Positions 62,606-64,000 of a stretch of DNA of 64,000 nucleotides are shown one piece after another. The number at the start of each line of letters is the position of its first letter. Within the stretch, counting starts at the first letter, position 1. A model generated the notes under the pieces. That model did no database searches. It was not told the DNA's origin and was given only the letters and a program-made list of their open reading frames with translations. The stretch lies in assembly GCA_028023455.1 (NCBI GenBank), contig JAQFVV010006335.1, positions 1,487,412 through 1,551,411 on the forward strand, given 5' to 3'. This DNA is from Epiperipatus broadwayi. Lineage: Eukaryota; Onychophora; Udeonychophora; Euonychophora; Peripatidae. Position numbers and translations under genes: made by a program.

Positions 62606-62985
62606 GTAATTAGAAAGGATTTGAACTCAGACTTTTAAGCTCTTTGTAGCTATGCACTCAATTTTATACAACAAATACACATGACCACATAGATGTGAAA
62701 GAAAATAAATGATCTCCAATATACGCATTCGTATTGAATCACTCAGATTGATGCTTATCCATTAAAGATTGAAGATTTGCTGTCTTAATATAAACTGCGC
62801 ACTGTTTGTATGCATGTGTGGGAGATAGTGATGTGGATTAACCGATGAGTGCTGGTTCAGCACGAAACACATATTACTTATCTTTTTCACATTGTGTGTT
62901 TATGTGTATCAGTTGAATAAGATTGAATGCATAGAGGGAGCCTAGGACTCCAGTTTTCGCTGTTTCAGGCTCCCTGTTCTATTCA
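62606..62985. repeat. Family-b fold-back with family-c sequence in the centre
   Basis: A minus-oriented b arm ('taattagaaaggatttgaac', 'tacaacaaatacacatgacc') runs to about 62750. Inverted family-c sequence ('agattgaagatttgctgtct') follows at 62755-62800, then a plus-oriented b arm with the best hammerhead-like block (62842-62867: CCGATGA, GTGCT, loop GGTTC, AGCAC, GAAA). The right outer end is not preserved. Confidence 0.7.
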
Positions 62986-62989
62986 CCAA

Positions 62990-64000
62990 AGTCATAGTCC
63001 ATTGTTGGATTCATAAACAAAAAGGTTATCAAAATGTAAGTGAATGTCTGTTTTATTGTTTTTTCATTTTTAGAAGAAATTTTGAAACAGTTTTCATTCA
63101 ATGATAATTGAAATTATCCATCGTTCCGTTTTATGCAAATGGGGATGCCATTAGAAAGAGACAAAAGCTAGCTTAAATAATTCTTGGAATCATTAAAATA
63201 TTATAAACCTTTTAAAAATAATTTAAAATGAAACCAAATATTTATAAAAAGAATAGACACTAGAAATCCTAATTTTATTGATAGAATAAACAGGAAATTC
63301 ATTTGCACATCAAATCTCTTAGAAAACATGGAATATAATATGTTAGCAATGATGGTTTTAAGAATTTTATCTTTGCATCAGATTTTAGCAGTGTTAAACA
63401 AGTTTCAATTATTAATTCGATCTCAATAATGTAAGTGAACATTATAGAAAATAACCTAAGCTATCGCACTGCACAAAAATCAGATTTCTCCGATGGTCAG
63501 GACAGAAGTTATCACTCCCCTCCGGTGGATCCCACCCCCCCTAAAAAAATCAATAAATTATTTTTTTTTCAAATCCACACAGAACTACAATGAAGTGATT
63601 CCTAAGCTAAAAAATAATGATCTAAAGACAAACATGAGTACACATGATGTTTTAGAGCTAAACAGAAATTTGAAGCTACAAATTAATCATACTTTTTAAG
63701 CAATAATTATTGAGAAATTTTCCAAAGTTTAACAACAAACTTTCAGATTATACTTGCATCATTCATTACTAACCAAAACCTAAAATTCAATCAAAAAAAG
63801 CAGAATCCAATTAGTATCAACAAAGAAAAACCATTGTGAGCCCTGAAGGACTTTGGTTGGTGGGTTTAGCAGCTGCTGTGAACATTTGAAGACACAGGAG
63901 TCTGATGATGATCAAGGGTGGATGTTCAGCTCCATTGATCTCAGGGTGTAAGATGATATGGTCAAATGATTTATTCCCAGTGTGTGCAAGTAAATCCGGC
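62990..64000. other. Unassigned DNA at the window end
   Basis: A 68-codon open frame (63493-63699) and a slightly GC-richer tail (63830-64000) are present. Neither shows a motif I recognise. The tail could be the start of another element or an exon cut by the window edge. Confidence 0.4.

Overview
The window is AT-rich animal DNA (by eye only about a quarter G+C) with no convincing intact host gene. It holds many long TA, CA and AAT microsatellites, decayed LINE, Penelope-like (PLE) and LTR retroelements, tRNA-like SINE heads and fold-back elements. There are no bacterial-style operons, ribosome-binding sites, phage genes or CRISPR arrays. An invertebrate metazoan (mollusc, cnidarian or arthropod type) fits best; the species cannot be fixed from the sequence.

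Layout. 1-2.6 kb is unassigned AT-rich DNA with a TA tract. 2645-9973 is a non-autonomous LTR retrotransposon on the minus strand: two 2.5-kb LTRs, a broken gag and no pol, inserted at the end of a PLE endonuclease pseudogene (9974-10340). 11491-12306 is a fold-back insertion made of 414-bp units, each with a hammerhead ribozyme. 12.9-14.5 kb has a locally GC-richer segment, a dispersed repeat and a long AAT tract. 14.8-17.6 kb is a LINE remnant split by another PLE piece. 17.8-19.3 kb is a second LINE on the minus strand. 19.7-21.0 kb is a decayed coding-like stretch with a 63/64-bp minisatellite. 22.8-26.2 kb carries a SINE head, a MITE-like element, a possible LTR end and members of two small repeat families (here called b and c). 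30.5 kb is a PLE reverse-transcriptase remnant.

33465-35291 is a composite: inverted family-b arms enclose a tandem array of 414-bp hammerhead units and a family-c fold-back, all separated by TA tracts. 36.75-37.07 kb is a fold-back element. 37.95-39.6 kb is a pseudogene of a repeated cysteine-containing protein family. 39.6-58 kb is mostly unassigned, with TA tracts, a 161-bp tandem duplication and palindromes. 59.0-60.7 kb is a head-to-head pair of PLE endonuclease fragments. 62.6-63.0 kb is another family-b/c fold-back.

Main result. Five copies of a complete type-I hammerhead ribozyme lie in two insertions. They sit on exactly 414-nt periodic units in the longer array, and the unit length is also exactly 414 bp in the other insertion. 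The two subfamilies differ by paired, structure-preserving changes in stem I. This is the architecture of animal 'retrozymes': non-autonomous elements that spread as self-cleaved, circular RNA. PLEs in the window are plausible enzyme donors, but all copies seen here are broken.
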